From CAZBDU01 sp964490725 (GTDB taxonomy: Bacteria > Spirochaetota > Spirochaetia > SZUA-6 > DRHE01): 42,303 nt of DNA. The translations under genes and the position numbers were made by a program. This document shows positions 31,496-40,496 of this stretch, piece after piece (the first letter of the stretch is position 1; every line of letters begins with the position of its first letter). The notes beneath the pieces were generated by a model. It had not been told where the DNA came from, did no database searches, and worked only from the letters and a program-made list of their open reading frames with translations. The DNA is taken from positions 1-42,303 of the forward strand of contig CAZBDU010000045.1 in the NCBI GenBank assembly GCA_964490725.1, in the 5' to 3' direction.

Positions 31496-31917
31496 ATGAT
31501 CAAAAGAGCCTTCTTCCGTCTGGCCTTCGCCGCCGGCCTGGCGCTGCCGATCGCAGCGCTCGCCGGCTGTCCGGGACCCGGGTACGCGCTGTCCGGAACG
31601 CTCACCAAGGGCGGCATAACGGACGGGACCTCTGCGTACCTCAAGCTCGTGGCTCAGAGCGATCCGTCGACTGGCACCGCCCTCTACTCGGTTCGTTCCA
31701 GTCGGTTCGTTCCAGCGCTTTCAGCGGCGGGGCGGCCTCATGCTCGACATCCGGCATGGAACAAGGCCTGTAGACCGGTTGGGTCTTCATCGATGTGAAC
31801 GCAAACGCGACCAATGATTTCAGCGCGGCGCGGGACTCGGGAGACTGGGTGACGACCCCAGGCCAGGACATCGCCAGGTCGCGGGGCCCCGCTAGACCCT
31901 TATTTCCGGCCTTTTGA
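31496..31917 (+). pseudogene. broken spirochaete-type lipoprotein
   Basis: A good ribosome-binding site (AGGAGGA) and ATG at 31496 start a signal peptide with lipobox LAGC, followed by SGTLTKGGITDGTSAYLKL. The frame then breaks at a 14-bp tandem duplication (31688-31715). Removing one copy continues as ALYSVRSS-AFSGGAAS, then a TAG at 31771 (a single change from TAC, giving GLYTGW), then GWVFIDVNANATNDF and DSGDW. The restored order resembles short spirochaete lipoproteins of about 130-140 residues. Two independent lesions mean it is no longer functional. Confidence 0.72.
31688..31715 (+). repeat. 14-bp perfect tandem duplication causing a frameshift
   Basis: TCGGTTCGTTCCAG occurs twice back to back (31688-31701 and 31702-31715). 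Because 14 is not a multiple of three, the second copy shifts the lipoprotein reading frame. Deleting one copy restores the frame of the downstream family-like sequence. Confidence 0.85.
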
Positions 31918-32103
31918 TACAAACAGGTTATTTGATCCCCACCTCGGACGGCAGGAACCTATTTGATGGAGAGGAACACCGGCCCGCGGGCGACGCGGCC
32001 GCCCGCGGGCGGCCAGTTCCCTCCGGAGCTCGACGGACTCGACGGAATCGAAGGAAACGGATAGCTGCAATCCGTAACAGACAGAGCACGAGAGGCGTAT
32101 ACC

Positions 32104-34707
32104 ATGGGCAAGACGTCACACCACAACGGCGGCGCTGCCGCCGTCAACGCAACAAATGGGAAGACACCGGCGGCCGGGTCTTCGCCTGGCGCCCCCTCGC
32201 AGGAGCGGACAGTTGCAGAAAGCGGGTCCGGCCGGTCGGTGGAACAGTGGTGTCGGGAGCTGGATTGCTCGCCGGAGGGGCTGGACAGCCAGGAGGCCGG
32301 ACGTCGTCTGGACCGATACGGGCCAAACCGCATCGAGGAGCGGCGTCTCAACCCGATGCTCAAGTTCCTCTCCTATTTCTGGGGCCCCATCCCCTGGATG
32401 ATCGAGGTGGCGGCGGTTCTATCGGCTGTCGTGGGTCATTGGGTGGACCTGGGCATCATCGCCGTGCTGCTGGTCTTCAACGCCGTGGTAGGCTTCTGGC
32501 AGGAGCACCAGGCCGCGAACGCGGTGGACGCCCTCAAGAAGCAGCTGGCGTTGAAAGCGCGGGTGCGCCGTGACGGGACCTGGCAGGAGGTGGATGCCGC
32601 CGTTCTGGTCCCGGGGGACATCGTGCGCCTCAGGCTGGGGGATATCGTGCCGGCGGACATGGTGCTCAGCGAGGGAGACTACCTGAGCGTCGACCAGTCC
32701 GCCCTCACCGGGGAGTCCCTGCCGGTGGACAAGAAGGCCAATGACGTGGCCTATTCCGGCTCCATCGTCAAGCAGGGAGAGATGGTGGCCCTGGTGACCG
32801 CCACAGGGGCGGACACCTACTTCGGGAAGACCGCCAGGCTGGTCTCCTCCGCCAAGTCGGTGTCGCACTTCCAGCGGGCGGTGCTTGCCATCGGCAACTA
32901 CCTGATCTACCTGAGCGTGGGGCTGGCGGCAGTCCTGGTGCTGGTGATGCTCTCCCGGGGCACCCACCTGATCACCCTGGCGCAGTTCGCCCTGATCCTG
33001 CTGGTTTCGGCCATACCCGTGGCCATGCCGGCGGTGTTGTCCGTCACCATGGCAGTGGGGGCGGTGGTGCTGGCCCGAATGAAGGCCATCGTCACCCGCC
33101 TGGACTCCATCGAGGAGATGGCGGGCATAGACGTGCTGTGCTCGGACAAGACCGGCACCCTCACCCAGAACCGGCTCACCCTGGGTGAGCCGGCGCTCTT
33201 CGGCGCGAAAGATCCCCAGGAGCTCGTCCTGGCCGGCGCCCTGGCCTCCAAGGAGGAGGATCGGGACGCCATCGACACGGCGGTGATCGAGGGGCTCGGG
33301 GATTCCCAGCTCCTCTCCCGGTGGAGCCAGGACAGCTTCACCCCCTTCGACCCGGTGCACAAGCGCACCGAGGCCCGGGTGAGAGGACCGGAAGGCCAGA
33401 GCTTCCGCGTCACCAAGGGCGCGCCCCAGGTGGTGCTGCAGATGTGCAGCCCCGACCGGGAGCTGGAAGAGCAGGTCACCTCCGGGGTGGACGAGTACGC
33501 CCGCAAAGGCTACCGCACCCTGGGAGTGGCCCGAAGCAGCGGCGAGGGAGCATGGGAGTTCCTGGGACTGCTCCCGCTCTTCGATCCGCCGCGGGAAGAC
33601 TCCGCGGACACCATACGCCGGGCCGAGGAGCACGGCATCCACGTGAAAATGGTCACCGGGGACAACAGCGCCATCGCCCGCCAGATCAGCAGCCAGCTGG
33701 GGCTGGGCACGAACATCCACCTGGCCGACGAGCTCTTCCAGGAGGGCCCGCAGCCGCCCAGGATTCCAGCGAAGGTGGCCCGGCAGGTGGAGGCGGCCGA
33801 CGGCTTCGCCCAGGTCTTCCCGGAGCACAAGTTCGAGATCGTGGAGGCGCTGCAGGAGCGGGGGCACATCGTGAGCATGACCGGCGACGGGGTGAACGAC
33901 GCGCCGGCGCTGAAGCAAGCCGACACCGGCATCGCGGTGAGCGGGGCAACCGACGCTGCCCGGGCCGCCTCGGCCCTGGTTCTCACCGCTCCGGGATTGT
34001 CCGTGATCGTCAAGGCGGTGGAACACGCCCGAATGATCTTCGAGCGCATGAACAGCTACGCCATCTACCGCATCACCGAGACCATCCGCATCATGTTCTT
34101 CGTGGTGCTTTCCATGATCGTCTTCAACTTCTACCCCATCACCACGATCATGATCATCCTGCTGGCCCTGCTGAACGACCTCCCGATTCTGGCCATCGCC
34201 CGGGACAACACCGCCCTGGACCCGATGCCCGTGAGGTGGAATATGCGTCGGGTGCTGTCGGTGGCTACCACGCTGGGGCTGATCGGCGTGGCGGAGACCT
34301 TCGGCCTGCTGCTCATCGCCAGGATGCTCCTGGGCCTGGACGCGGCCCACATCCAATCCTTCATCTACCTCAAGCTGGCGGTGGCCGGGCACCTCACCCT
34401 GTTCGTGGCACGGGCCCGGCAGCCGTTCCTGAAGAAGCCCTACCCCGCCCCTGTGCTGCTGATCGCGATCCTGGCCACTCAGGCGGTGGCGGCGTCCATC
34501 GTCGGCTTCGGCATCTTCGTGACGGCCATCCCCTGGTCCTACGTGGGGCTGATCTGGGGGTACTGTCTGGTCTGGGTGTTCATCGAGGACTGGGCCAAGC
34601 TCCACGTGTACCACCACCTGGAGCTCTCCGGGAAGCACCACAGGTCCTTCCTGGCGCGTGTACAGGAGTCGCTGCATCCGCACGGCCACTACGGCAGAGG
34701 GAGCTGA
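32104..34707 (+). CDS. type IIIA P-type ATPase, probably proton-exporting
   Basis: This 867-residue membrane pump resembles plasma-membrane H+-ATPases. A variable N-terminal tail (1-60) precedes the cation-ATPase N-domain (SPEGLDSQEAGRRLDRYGPN), the actuator motif ALTGESLPV (about 200), and the phosphorylation site CSDKTGTLTQN with Asp near 349. The ATP-binding KGAPQVVLQM and the hinge MTGDGVNDAPALKQADTGIAV follow, and about ten helices flank these. It would use ATP to export H+ and set the membrane potential or cytosolic pH. GAGAGG precedes the ATG. No partner gene is adjacent. Cation specificity is from family resemblance only. Confidence 0.9.
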   Translation: MGKTSHHNGGAAAVNATNGKTPAAGSSPGAPSQERTVAESGSGRSVEQWCRELDCSPEGLDSQEAGRRLDRYGPNRIEERRLNPMLKFLSYFWGPIPWMIEVAAVLSAVVGHWVDLGIIAVLLVFNAVVGFWQEHQAANAVDALKKQLALKARVRRDGTWQEVDAAVLVPGDIVRLRLGDIVPADMVLSEGDYLSVDQSALTGESLPVDKKANDVAYSGSIVKQGEMVALVTATGADTYFGKTARLVSSAKSVSHFQRAVLAIGNYLIYLSVGLAAVLVLVMLSRGTHLITLAQFALILLVSAIPVAMPAVLSVTMAVGAVVLARMKAIVTRLDSIEEMAGIDVLCSDKTGTLTQNRLTLGEPALFGAKDPQELVLAGALASKEEDRDAIDTAVIEGLGDSQLLSRWSQDSFTPFDPVHKRTEARVRGPEGQSFRVTKGAPQVVLQMCSPDRELEEQVTSGVDEYARKGYRTLGVARSSGEGAWEFLGLLPLFDPPREDSADTIRRAEEHGIHVKMVTGDNSAIARQISSQLGLGTNIHLADELFQEGPQPPRIPAKVARQVEAADGFAQVFPEHKFEIVEALQERGHIVSMTGDGVNDAPALKQADTGIAVSGATDAARAASALVLTAPGLSVIVKAVEHARMIFERMNSYAIYRITETIRIMFFVVLSMIVFNFYPITTIMIILLALLNDLPILAIARDNTALDPMPVRWNMRRVLSVATTLGLIGVAETFGLLLIARMLLGLDAAHIQSFIYLKLAVAGHLTLFVARARQPFLKKPYPAPVLLIAILATQAVAASIVGFGIFVTAIPWSYVGLIWGYCLVWVFIEDWAKLHVYHHLELSGKHHRSFLARVQESLHPHGHYGRGS

Positions 34708-34731
34708 CAGGAAGCCCGGCGGCCCTGCCGC

Positions 34732-34747
34732 GCCGGCCTCAGCCGGC
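34732..34747. terminator. hairpin between convergent genes
   Basis: GCCGGC, CTCA, GCCGGC forms a 6-bp GC-rich stem in the 44-bp gap between the ATPase and argA stops. It lacks a U tract, so it is only a weak bidirectional terminator candidate. Confidence 0.35.
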
Positions 34748-34751
34748 AGAG

Positions 34752-36086
34752 CTAGAGCTCCAGCGTGAGCACCCTGGAGTTGCGGCGTTGGTTGTACAGC
34801 CGGCGCCGCTCCGGCGGCAGCACTTCCACGCCGCTGTCCTGGAAGCCGAGCTGCAGAAACCAGTCGGCGGTCTGGGTGGTGAGCACGAACAGCCGCCGTA
34901 CCCCCGCATCCCGCGCCCGCTCGACCAGGTAGGAGACCAGCCGTCTGCCGATGCCGAAGCTCGAATAGGTCTGGTCCACGGCGACGCCGGCGATCTCTCC
35001 CAGATCGCCGGTGCCCCACACGTGCATGGCTGCGCAGCCGTGCACCATGGAGTCCACGTCGTAGACGGCGTAGTCGGAGACCTGTTCGGTCAGCTCCTGC
35101 TCGCTGCGGGCCACCAGGATCTCCCGTTCCACGAAGGGCTGCATGATGCGCAGGACTTCCGGAATGTCTCCCGGGGCCATGGGCCGGATGTTCTCGTGCT
35201 GGTTGGCGTAGATCATGGTGCCGAAGCCGCGGCTGGAGAAGATCTCCTTCAGCACCACCCCTTCCACGTCCCCGTCCACGATGTGCACGCGGCTCACCCC
35301 CAGGTCGCAGGCCTGGCAGCCCAGGCGAATCAGCTCCAGGAGGTCCTTCCCCTTCTTCTCCCGGTTGAGCTCCAGGGTCCTCCGCGCCTGGGCGACCGAC
35401 AGGTGCGTGACCACTCCGGCGGCGGAGGGATTCAGTCCTTCCGGCAGCGCGTATCCCCGCGCGGTGACTCCGGCGGTGCGGGTGATGAAGAACAGCTTCT
35501 CCGCTCCCAGCGCGGTGGCCAGAGCGCCGGCCAGCTCGTTGGAGGAGATGTTGTACGGGCGGCCGGCGGCATTCCACCCGATGTTGGGGAAGATGGGAAC
35601 GAGCCCTTGCCGCAGGACATTCTCGATCACCTCGACGCTGACCTTCTCCACCACGCCGGTGTTCTGAAAGTCCACTCCGCCGCGCACCCCCATGCTCCTG
35701 GCCCGCACCCAGTTGCCGATCACCGCCTGGGCATTGTTCTCCGTGAGTTGCGTCATGAGCCGGTTGGAGACGTCGAAAGCAGCCATCTTGATGAACGGGA
35801 TCGCCTCTGTGGTGGAGATGCGGACGCCCTCCACCGTCTCCCAGCTCACCCCGTAGCGCGTGAGGATCTCGTCGATCCGTTCCTTGGAGCCCGGAACCAG
35901 CAGAATGCGTATCCCCTGCCTGTGCAGCAGCACCAGATCCTTCACCAGGATCGGGAAGTAGGGGTGCATGATCACCGAGCACTCGATCTTGATGACGAAG
36001 GTCTTGCCCTGAAAGCGCTGGGTGTACTCGAACACCTGGCGGATCAGCTCCACCTGTTCCTTGATTTTGCGGGTGTCCACGCTCAC
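34752..36086 (-). CDS. argA: N-acetylglutamate synthase (ArgA type)
   Basis: This 444-residue enzyme makes N-acetylglutamate from acetyl-CoA and glutamate, the first step of arginine biosynthesis. An amino-acid-kinase-like domain (about 15-290) is seen from GKTFVIKIECSVI, IRILLVPGSKERID, IGNWVRARSMGVRGGVD and FPNIGWNAAGRPYNISSNELA. A C-terminal GNAT domain (about 300-440) follows with EIAGVAVDQTYSSFGIGRRLVSYLVERAR. The gene overlaps the upstream GNAT-type gene by 4 bp (ATGA), so they share a transcript starting at the promoter near 37243-37272. It is usually feedback-inhibited by arginine. Confidence 0.93.
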   Translation of the reverse strand: MSVDTRKIKEQVELIRQVFEYTQRFQGKTFVIKIECSVIMHPYFPILVKDLVLLHRQGIRILLVPGSKERIDEILTRYGVSWETVEGVRISTTEAIPFIKMAAFDVSNRLMTQLTENNAQAVIGNWVRARSMGVRGGVDFQNTGVVEKVSVEVIENVLRQGLVPIFPNIGWNAAGRPYNISSNELAGALATALGAEKLFFITRTAGVTARGYALPEGLNPSAAGVVTHLSVAQARRTLELNREKKGKDLLELIRLGCQACDLGVSRVHIVDGDVEGVVLKEIFSSRGFGTMIYANQHENIRPMAPGDIPEVLRIMQPFVEREILVARSEQELTEQVSDYAVYDVDSMVHGCAAMHVWGTGDLGEIAGVAVDQTYSSFGIGRRLVSYLVERARDAGVRRLFVLTTQTADWFLQLGFQDSGVEVLPPERRRLYNQRRNSRVLTLEL

Positions 36087-37207
36087 AGGTCCTTGCGATA
36101 GATCCGGTAGACCTTGTAGATGTTCACGGGGAAATGCTTCAGCGAGTTGCGCATGCGAACGTTGTTTTCCAGGATGAGCGACATCTCCAGCTCCCGGAAA
36201 CCCAGGCTGGCCGCCCGCTCCACGATGCTGGCGTAGAAGGTGATCTCGATGCCGCGGCCTCGATACTCCTCCAGCACGCCCATCAGGATGTGCCGGAAGC
36301 GGTCCGTGCGCTTCAGGTGGCGCAGGAAGGTGATGAAGCCGAAGGGGAAAAGGCGCCCCCCCACCTTCTTCACCGCCGCGTTGGCGTCGTAGATGGAAAG
36401 GGCGAAGCCCACGGGGCGGCCGTCCATCTCCGCGATGAAGCTGAGCTGAGGGATGGCAATCCGCTTGACGGCTTCGGTGAGACGGGCGAACTCGCGGTCG
36501 GTGAGCGGCACGTGGCCCCAGTTCTCGCTCCAGGCCTGCGCGAAGATCTCCTGGATGATGGCCGACTCCCGGTGGACCTTCCCCAGATCGATCTCGCGCA
36601 GCCGAAATCCGCTCTGCCGGAGCACCCGGTCGCGTACGGCGAACAGCTTGGGGTTAACCTGACTGCCGTGATCCACCAGCCCGCGATAGGCATACCAGTC
36701 GATGGCCTTGGCGAAGCCGCACCCTTCCATGAGCTCCCGGTAGTAGGGGTGGTTGTGAACGTTCATCACGTAGGGGTCGCTCTCGAACCCTTCCACGAGC
36801 ATCCCCACCTCGTCGTACACGCCGAAGGACAGGGGTCCCTCCATGTGGGTGCGCCCCAGGGCGCGCAGGTACGCAGCCGCTTCCCGCGTCAGGCCGCACG
36901 CGGTCTCCAGATTGTTCTCGCACTCGAAGAAGCCGAAGAAGCCCTTGCCGGCGCCGTGGATGCGGTCATGGTTGCGGTCAACGTGGGCGGAGATGCGCCC
37001 CACTGCCTGCCCGTCCCGTCGTGCCAGAAACAACGCGGCTTGCCCGTGGTCGAAGAACACCCCGCGTTTGGGGTCCAGGAACTCCATCTGGTCCCCGACC
37101 AGGGGCGGCACCCAGTGCGGGTCCTGGCGGTAGAGCCGCCACGGCATGGTGACGAACTCCCGCCTCTGCCGGCGCGTGGTGACTTGCTCGATGCGGAGCG
37201 GCTGCAT
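36083..37207 (-). CDS. GNAT-fold N-acetyltransferase-like protein
   Basis: This 374-residue protein belongs to a conserved family of unknown substrate. The N-terminus reads PWRLYRQDPHWVPPLVGDQMEFLDP, then AVGRISAHVDRNHD, FGFFECEN, GPLSFGVYDEVGMLVEGF, and a C-terminal GNAT-like part with GRGIEITFYASIVERA. It is longer than single-domain GNATs, suggesting a duplicated fold. An AGAGG ribosome-binding site precedes the ATG. It directly precedes argA with a 4-bp overlap, so it may act on the same acyl-CoA/amino acid pool; that is inference. Confidence 0.8.
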   Translation of the reverse strand: MQPLRIEQVTTRRQRREFVTMPWRLYRQDPHWVPPLVGDQMEFLDPKRGVFFDHGQAALFLARRDGQAVGRISAHVDRNHDRIHGAGKGFFGFFECENNLETACGLTREAAAYLRALGRTHMEGPLSFGVYDEVGMLVEGFESDPYVMNVHNHPYYRELMEGCGFAKAIDWYAYRGLVDHGSQVNPKLFAVRDRVLRQSGFRLREIDLGKVHRESAIIQEIFAQAWSENWGHVPLTDREFARLTEAVKRIAIPQLSFIAEMDGRPVGFALSIYDANAAVKKVGGRLFPFGFITFLRHLKRTDRFRHILMGVLEEYRGRGIEITFYASIVERAASLGFRELEMSLILENNVRMRNSLKHFPVNIYKVYRIYRKDL

Positions 37208-37242
37208 GTCAGCACCTCTGATGCGCTGAAGTCAACGTTTCC

Positions 37243-37272
37243 AGTAAACCGCGGATGCCTCCGGGTTGTCAA
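37243..37272 (-). promoter_or_regulatory. promoter of the GNAT-argA operon
   Basis: On the minus strand TTGACA (37272-37267) and TTTACT (37248-37243) are separated by 18 bp, ten of twelve consensus bases. The start site would lie near 37236, giving a leader of about 29 nt to the ATG at 37207. Confidence 0.5.
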
Positions 37273-37383
37273 GTTGAGGCTCCCCGGCCGCGCCGCCGCC
37301 CCGGCGGCTGCGCCGCAGGCGGCCGCCTCCTCACTTGCCAGCCCCGGGGTTCCGGGGTACGTTATTGCCACTCTGGTGAGGCA

Positions 37384-38307
37384 ATGGACGCTTTCTTCAT
37401 AGTGAACCCCCACTCCTCGAGCGGCCGCACCGGCAGGCACTGGCCGGAGACGGCCAGGGCCCTGCAGCGCCGGCTGGGCCGGGTGCGTTTCGGCATGACC
37501 AGGGGCACGATGCATGCGGCGGAGCTGGCGCGCGGGGCGCTGGGCCGGGGCTTCGACCGCATCATCGCCGTGGGCGGCGACGGCACGCTCAACGAGGTGC
37601 TGAACGGCTTCTTCCGGGACGGGCTGCCGGTGCGCCGGGAGGCCGCGGTGGGATACCTGCCCAGCGGTACCGGCGCGGATTTCGCCCGCACCCTGGAGCT
37701 GCACGATCTCAGCCTGGAGGAGCGCATCACCCGGCTGCTGAACGGCAGCGTCCGCCGCCTGGACTGCGGCCAGGTGAGCTTTCAGACACCCATGGCCGGG
37801 TCCACCGTGCGGTTGTTCATCAATGAGTCCAGCATCGGCTTTTCCGCCAACACCGCCGACGCGGTGAACCGGGCCTCCAAGCGCTTCGGCGGCCGGCTGG
37901 CCTTCCTCATCGGAGTCCTGCGCTGCCTCATCGGCCTGCGCAACCCCCGCCTCAGAATCCTGGTCGACGGCAGGGAGGTTTTCGATGCACCGGCCCTGCT
38001 GGTGGCGGTAGCCAACGGCCGCTACTTCGGCGGGGGGATGATGATAGCTCCGCCGGCGGTGGCTGACGACGGCCTGTTCGATATCGTGGTAGTGGCCGCA
38101 ATGTCGCGAACCACTGTCCTGCGCAAGATCGGCAGCATCTACAGGGGCGAGCATCTGGCCGAGCCGGAGGTGCAGGTCTTCCGCGGCAGGGAGGTGCGCA
38201 TCACCGCCCTGGGCGAGCGGGTGCTGCTGGAGATGGACGGCGAGCAGCCGGGCACCCTGGCCGCGGAGTTCCACATCTCGCACCGCACGGTGCCCTTCCT
38301 CTGCTGA
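37384..38307 (+). CDS. diacylglycerol/lipid kinase family protein
   Basis: This 307-residue DagK/YegS-type lipid kinase (DAGK_cat) phosphorylates diacylglycerol or another lipid. FIVNPHSSSGRTG, IIAVGGDGTLNEVLNGF and LPSGTGADFARTL are the nucleotide-binding and catalytic blocks. The C-terminal beta-sandwich ends in ITALGERVLLEMDGEQPG. The ATG at 37384 follows GGTGAGG closely. The upstream region between the divergent operons carries the minus-strand promoter only. It converges with the large gene ending at 38346. Confidence 0.88.
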   Translation: MDAFFIVNPHSSSGRTGRHWPETARALQRRLGRVRFGMTRGTMHAAELARGALGRGFDRIIAVGGDGTLNEVLNGFFRDGLPVRREAAVGYLPSGTGADFARTLELHDLSLEERITRLLNGSVRRLDCGQVSFQTPMAGSTVRLFINESSIGFSANTADAVNRASKRFGGRLAFLIGVLRCLIGLRNPRLRILVDGREVFDAPALLVAVANGRYFGGGMMIAPPAVADDGLFDIVVVAAMSRTTVLRKIGSIYRGEHLAEPEVQVFRGREVRITALGERVLLEMDGEQPGTLAAEFHISHRTVPFLC

Positions 38308-38345
38308 AGCGCGGCCCCTGCCGGTGGCCCTTGCCGTTCGTGCTG

Positions 38346-40496
38346 CTAGCGCTCGCCGAGCAGACGTATCATGTAGATCTCGATGTAGCGCTGGAAGTAG
38401 TCCCTGTGCTTGATGCGGTTGAAGGCCTCGTTCTGGGCAAGCTTCTGAGCCAGCGCCCGCAGCCGGGAGGCATCCGGCGGCTTGATTCGAAAGCCGCGCC
38501 GCAGGCCGCGCACGTAGTCCCGAATCATGGCGTTCACGTCCTCCACCAGGTTGGCTCTGGCCTTGGGATCGTAGAGGGGGTTCCACTTCTCGGCCAATGC
38601 CGCCATGGTTTGCGGAATCGTGGCGCCTTTGCCCACGAACTGGATCTTCAGCTCGTGCAGCGCCTTGCGATACGCGGTGCGCTGTTCCAGGCGAGCGCCG
38701 CCTGCGGACCCGCCGGCGCCCCCGACGGGACGGCCTGAGCCCGGCGTGTCGGCCAGCATGTGCCCCAGCGACGGCGCTCCCTGCCGGCCCGCCGGCGCGG
38801 ACAGCCCGCCGCCGGAAGACCCGGGGGCCGCCTCGGGAGCCTGGCGCCCGTGATCGCGGCGGCCGAACAGCCGCAGCAGCCCCTGCATGGCAAAACGCAG
38901 ATTCCTGAGCAGGGAGTACCGCTGCCACATGGGCAGCCGCAGGCGCGCCGCCTCGTAGAGGGCCTTGCGCTCCAGACCCAGAATCTGCGCAAGCGGCCTG
39001 AGGCGCAGGTTCTTCTCGTCCAGGTAGGCGGACAGCTGCCGCGCCATCTCAGCATGGCTGGCCGCGGCCAGCTCGCGGGCAAGCATGAGCAGATTGTAGC
39101 TGAGCAGGGCGTTCATCACCGGAGAGGAGGCCTTCAGCAGTGATTCAACATCGCGCTCGAACTCCCGATCCTCGGACATGGCGGCCGTCCGCCGGCCCTG
39201 CCGCAGGAGCTGCTCCCAGTCGTCCAGGTAGCGGACCCGCAACGACTCGCTCTGCTCCCGAACCAGGCGCAGAAACACGGGCACGACCATCTCCCGGTGA
39301 ACGTAATACTCGCTGCGGGTGTCGGCCTTCAGCCGGACCAGCTGCGGAAGCTCCTGTCCCTTGGCGCTGGAACGCTCGTCGATGAACTTCACGAACACGT
39401 CGCGGTTGGTGTTGCGAACCAGGGGCATGCCCCGGGAGTCCTTGGCCGAGTACAGGTCCCTCAGCGAGTAGACGTAGGGGGCCTTGCGGAACTGGGTCTC
39501 GAAGCTCTTGATGGCCGCCGCCCTCTCGCTCTCCTTCTGCACCACCCCTTTGAAGTAGACGTTGTAGTAGCCCAGCAGGTACGCGCTCTGGCAGTAGCTC
39601 TGTTCTTCGGCGCTGCTGTCCTTCCGCTCCCGGAACTCCTGGATGACCAGGTTCGCGAAGTGGGCCCAGAAACGAAAGTAGAAATCCGAGGTCTCGAACA
39701 GAGTGGCCATGGCCTTGCCGGGCCGGGTGATGATCGAGTTGATCATTTCCTTCAGGGCGCGGTCTCCACTGCGGAAGACCGAGTGCAGCCTGTTCACCAC
39801 GTAGCTGGCGTTGTTGCGGGTGCCCAGGTAGGCGCGCATCTTGAGCACCGCCAGCTCCAGCAGACGGCGGTGAACCAGGTCGGATGTGACCAGAACAGCG
39901 TCGATGAGCTCCGGGAACACGAGCTTCAGAATCGACGGCGGCTTGCCCTGGCTGGAGCGCAGAATGTCGACAAACTCCGTCTTGATGTTGACCGCTGTGA
40001 CGATCCCCTGGGGGAGCTCCACGCCCAGAGACTTCTCGGAGGGAAAAGGATCTTCGGGGTGTTCCATCAGGGCACGAAAGGCGCGCCGGATCACCTCCGA
40101 GTAGTAGGCCGGGTAGCTGAACGCCTTGAGCTTCTCGCGGTCGTACTCCAGGCCGCAGCGGCCGTTGTCGGCCAGCACCCTCAGGTAGGTGCCCACCAGC
40201 CCTTCGGTGCGCTGCACGAAGTCGCTCAGCTGGGGATACTTGACCACGTAGCGGCCGGCGTACTTCTTGACGAAACCGATGAGCTCGTCGTAGGCGCCCC
40301 GGGGGGAATGCCGGCTGTGCAGGAAGAGCCGCACCATGTGCAGGAGCGCTTCCGCGTGCCCTTCCAGGGGCTTCTGCTCCGTTTCGGACTCCAGGGCTTC
40401 CAGACCCCCGTCCTCAGACTGGTTCAGCTCGGATTGGACGGCCATCGTCTGAAAAAATGGTACCACGGATGGGAGGTGCTGTCCATATTCAGCCAT
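38346..40496 (-). CDS. large conserved protein of unknown function
   Basis: This protein of about 716 residues is largely helical, with no signal peptide or transmembrane segment. Features seen: KKYAGRYVVKYPQLSDFVQ, a block HPEDPFPSEKSLGVELPQGI, RFWAHFANLVIQEFRER, KSFETQFRKAPYVYSLRDLY and a disordered Gly/Pro/Ala linker (about 570-610). A folded C-terminal piece follows (KWNPLYDPKARANLVEDVNAMIRDY). No enzyme motif is recognised. I suspect it is a spirochaete-restricted conserved protein, but I cannot name a family. The ATG at 40496 overlaps the methyltransferase remnant by 8 bp; a second ATG is at 40445. Confidence 0.75.
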   Translation of the reverse strand: MAEYGQHLPSVVPFFQTMAVQSELNQSEDGGLEALESETEQKPLEGHAEALLHMVRLFLHSRHSPRGAYDELIGFVKKYAGRYVVKYPQLSDFVQRTEGLVGTYLRVLADNGRCGLEYDREKLKAFSYPAYYSEVIRRAFRALMEHPEDPFPSEKSLGVELPQGIVTAVNIKTEFVDILRSSQGKPPSILKLVFPELIDAVLVTSDLVHRRLLELAVLKMRAYLGTRNNASYVVNRLHSVFRSGDRALKEMINSIITRPGKAMATLFETSDFYFRFWAHFANLVIQEFRERKDSSAEEQSYCQSAYLLGYYNVYFKGVVQKESERAAAIKSFETQFRKAPYVYSLRDLYSAKDSRGMPLVRNTNRDVFVKFIDERSSAKGQELPQLVRLKADTRSEYYVHREMVVPVFLRLVREQSESLRVRYLDDWEQLLRQGRRTAAMSEDREFERDVESLLKASSPVMNALLSYNLLMLARELAAASHAEMARQLSAYLDEKNLRLRPLAQILGLERKALYEAARLRLPMWQRYSLLRNLRFAMQGLLRLFGRRDHGRQAPEAAPGSSGGGLSAPAGRQGAPSLGHMLADTPGSGRPVGGAGGSAGGARLEQRTAYRKALHELKIQFVGKGATIPQTMAALAEKWNPLYDPKARANLVEDVNAMIRDYVRGLRRGFRIKPPDASRLRALAQKLAQNEAFNRIKHRDYFQRYIEIYMIRLLGER

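Noticed and set aside
32419..35982. A 1187-codon minus-strand open frame across the ATPase and argA genes
   Set aside because: It is an antisense shadow produced by high GC and third-position bias; it spans two well-supported genes and its sequence is low-complexity without family motifs.
33321..37402. Long plus-strand open frames opposite argA and the GNAT gene (33321-36101 and 36134-37402)
   Set aside because: His/Gln/Ala-rich shadow frames without motifs or ribosome-binding sites.
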